Shown: in pieces, positions 62,220-64,000 of the stretch | How positions within the stretch are numbered: position 1 is the first letter of the stretch | Layout: every line of letters starts with the position of its first letter | NCBI GenBank assembly: GCA_943789505.1 | Contig: CALSUJ010000002.1 | Coordinates: forward strand, 192,457-256,456 | Length of the DNA: 64,000 nucleotides | Direction of reading: 5' to 3' | From: an uncultured Flavobacteriales bacterium | GTDB lineage: Bacteria; Bacteroidota; Bacteroidia; Flavobacteriales; BACL11 | The notes under the pieces: model-generated | Seen by the model: the letters and a program-made list of their open reading frames with translations, nothing else | Told to the model about the DNA's origin: nothing | Databases searched by the model: none | Translations under genes and position numbers: made by a program

Positions 62220-64000
62220 ATGAGACATTTTATTAAATCAGTTCTATTTATATTTTTATTCAGTATCATTTTTTTCTCGGGTGCAAATGCTCAAGACAAT
62301 AGGAATAAAAAATTATTAAAGGCTGATCTTGCTTTTGAGGCAGAGCAATATTTTTCAGCAGCAGAATTGTATAAGAAAGCGTATGTTAAAACTAAAAATA
62401 AGGCATTAAAAGCTGAAATTATTTTTAAGCAAGCTGAATGTTACCGTCTATCTGGAAATACAAAGCGTGCTGAAAGTTATTATAAGCGTGCAATAAGAGC
62501 AAAATACCCTAATGTTCTTATTTACCTAATTTATGCTGATATGCTTAGATTAGATGGGGATTATTCTGCTGCAGAAGAACAATATAAGCAGTATTTAAAA
62601 TTTAATCCTACTGATGTTAATGGAGAGTTAGGTTTAAAATCGTGTGAATATTCTGTTAAGTGGCTTGCTAAACCGACAAGGTATCAGGTTGAAATAATGC
62701 CTGTACTTAATTCAAGAAGTAGTGATTATAGTGTTGCTTTTGGTAAAGGTGATTATTCAGAGTTGTTTTTCACTTCATCTAGAGGTGGAGGTCTTTCTGA
62801 TAAGATTGATGCTAGAACTGGTGAGAATTTTTCAGACATCTATTTTTCAAAGCTTAATAAAACAGGAAAATGGAGTGTTCCAGAATTATTACTAGAGCCT
62901 GTAAATACTGAAGGAAATGAAGGTTCTGTTTTTATTAACAAAAGAGGAACTATGATGTTCTTTACACAGTGTAAAGTTGAAAAAAAGAAGTCAGAAGGTT
63001 GTGGTATTTATGTTGCAAAGCGTAAAGGTAAAATTTGGGGAGAGCCAATGTTGTTACAGGTTAAACTAGATAGTAATGTTACTTTCGGTCATCCTGCAGT
63101 TAGTGATGACGAATCAATTGTTATATTTTCATCAGATATGTTAGGAGGGTATGGAGGTAAAGATTTATGGATGGTTACAAAAGAACAAAGAGGGAAGTGG
63201 AGTATTCCAGTAAATTTAGGACCAGCGATTAATACTCCAAATGATGAAATGTTTCCTTTTATACGTGATGATAAAACAATTTACTTTTCATCTAATGGAC
63301 ATGTAGGTATGGGAGGTTTAGATATTTTTAAATCAACTAAAGATGAATTAGGAGTTTTTTCATCTGTTGTAAATATGAAATCTCCAGTGAATTCATCAGC
63401 TGATGATTTTAGTATGATTATTCAGAGAGATGAAGAAAAAGGGTATTTAACTTCTAACAGAGATGGCGGGAAAGGCGGTGATGATATTTACCAATTTGAA
63501 TTACCTGAATTAAAACTTTTTGCTAAAGGTGTTGTTACTGACTCTAAAACAGGAGCTATAATGACTAAAGTTAAAGTTCAGTTTATTGGTAATGATGGTA
63601 CAAACAATGAGGTATTAACAGATAATACTGGTGTTTATCAATTTTCTTTAAAACCATTAACTTCTTATGAAATTATAGTAAATACTGAAGGATATTTAAA
63701 TAGATCAGTTAATGAAACTACGGTTGGTGTTGAAAATAATAAAGTTTTTGTTATTGATTTCTTAGTTGATCCTGTCAAAAAAGAAGTTGTTCTTCCTAGA
63801 ATTGAATATGACTTTAATAAATCTGATCTAAGAACACAATCAATTGCTGATTTAGATATTTTAGCAGAAACATTAAAAGATAATCTTAATGTTGTAGTTG
63901 AGTTGAAGTCACATACAGATTATATTGGTTCTGATGCTCAAAATGATAAACTTTCGCAACAGAGAGCTGATGTTTGTGTGGCTTACTTAATTAGTCAAGG
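62220..64000 (+). CDS. porE: PorE-like OmpA-family protein, cut by the window edge
   Basis: The frame is open from ATG 62220 to the end of the window (at least 593 residues). Order: signal peptide (IIFFSGANA-QD), TPR-like helices (AFEAEQYFSAAELYKKAY), PD40/WD40-like blades (ELFFTSSRGGGLSD, then IYFSSNGHVGMGGLDIFKST), a carboxypeptidase-regulatory-like domain (KGVVTDSKTGAIMTKVKVQF), and an OmpA C-terminal peptidoglycan-binding domain (YDFNKSDLRTQSIADLDIL). This is the order of PorE, which anchors the T9SS to peptidoglycan in Porphyromonas. Unlike the lipoprotein PorE of that species, no lipobox cysteine follows the signal peptide. A PorE paralogue is therefore possible. Confidence 0.7.
   Translation, partial: MRHFIKSVLFIFLFSIIFFSGANAQDNRNKKLLKADLAFEAEQYFSAAELYKKAYVKTKNKALKAEIIFKQAECYRLSGNTKRAESYYKRAIRAKYPNVLIYLIYADMLRLDGDYSAAEEQYKQYLKFNPTDVNGELGLKSCEYSVKWLAKPTRYQVEIMPVLNSRSSDYSVAFGKGDYSELFFTSSRGGGLSDKIDARTGENFSDIYFSKLNKTGKWSVPELLLEPVNTEGNEGSVFINKRGTMMFFTQCKVEKKKSEGCGIYVAKRKGKIWGEPMLLQVKLDSNVTFGHPAVSDDESIVIFSSDMLGGYGGKDLWMVTKEQRGKWSIPVNLGPAINTPNDEMFPFIRDDKTIYFSSNGHVGMGGLDIFKSTKDELGVFSSVVNMKSPVNSSADDFSMIIQRDEEKGYLTSNRDGGKGGDDIYQFELPELKLFAKGVVTDSKTGAIMTKVKVQFIGNDGTNNEVLTDNTGVYQFSLKPLTSYEIIVNTEGYLNRSVNETTVGVENNKVFVIDFLVDPVKKEVVLPRIEYDFNKSDLRTQSIADLDILAETLKDNLNVVVELKSHTDYIGSDAQNDKLSQQRADVCVAYLISQ

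Overview
The window looks like a chromosomal segment of a low-GC Bacteroidota of the Flavobacteriales type. The evidence is strong AT bias, type IX secretion (PorQ, a PorE-like protein and four cargo proteins with C-terminal sorting domains), a gliding/SprB-type adhesin, a eukaryote-like type II glutamine synthetase, fused SecDF, Bacteroidota-type LptD, and repeated TAnnTTTG promoter boxes with almost no Shine-Dalgarno sequences. The genus cannot be named from this sequence alone. No tRNA, rRNA, CRISPR array, IS element or prophage was seen.

Layout. 0-4.5 kb: a TonB-dependent receptor and a secreted esterase-like T9SS protein (minus strand). 4.5-6.6 kb: pabC, yqgE and pdxH. 6.6-12.7 kb: a gene remnant, then a tightly overlapping surface-polysaccharide operon (O-antigen ligase/polymerase-like, FemAB/GNAT-like, GT4, deacetylase, GT4, GT2), with pabA attached at its end. 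13.3-21 kb: lptD facing an envelope/redox operon (amidase, MCE, membrane Fe-S protein, HAD, CCG Fe-S protein, small conserved protein). 21-24.6 kb: RecD-like helicase, murB, ftsE and a small conserved protein (minus). 24.7-29.5 kb: a large TPR protein and an outer-membrane barrel. 29.6-44.9 kb: housekeeping genes gyrB, mdh, rpmE, a GlmU-like protein, lon, porQ-cmk-ispH, rpsA, pyrR-pyrB, a STAS-like protein, a small T9SS cargo and rnz. 45-48 kb: SprB-like adhesin. 48-54.1 kb: a seven-gene minus-strand operon dapD-GT4-GT2-tsaC-cca-(pRiA4b ORF-3-like)-miaA. 54.3-56.5 kb: FG-GAP T9SS cargo. 56.7-64 kb: secDF, tatA, a Ca/Na antiporter, glnA and a truncated PorE-like gene.

How it fits together. Much of the window builds or serves the envelope: LptD, amidase, MCE, MurB, FtsE, DapD, polysaccharide synthesis, Sec/Tat export and T9SS with its cargo.

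The main unusual observations are these. Two exact -7 boxes, of lptD and of the amidase operon, point at each other 3 bp apart. Three intrinsic terminators run straight into a -7 box and an almost leaderless start codon (GlmU-like, pyrR, tatA). Five single-base frameshifts lie between 17.0 and 27.5 kb, all curable by removing one base from a homopolymer, which raises the question of sequence error against real decay. An esterase-like protein has lost its nucleophile serine. An uncharacterised pRiA4b-like protein is embedded among three tRNA-maturation genes.
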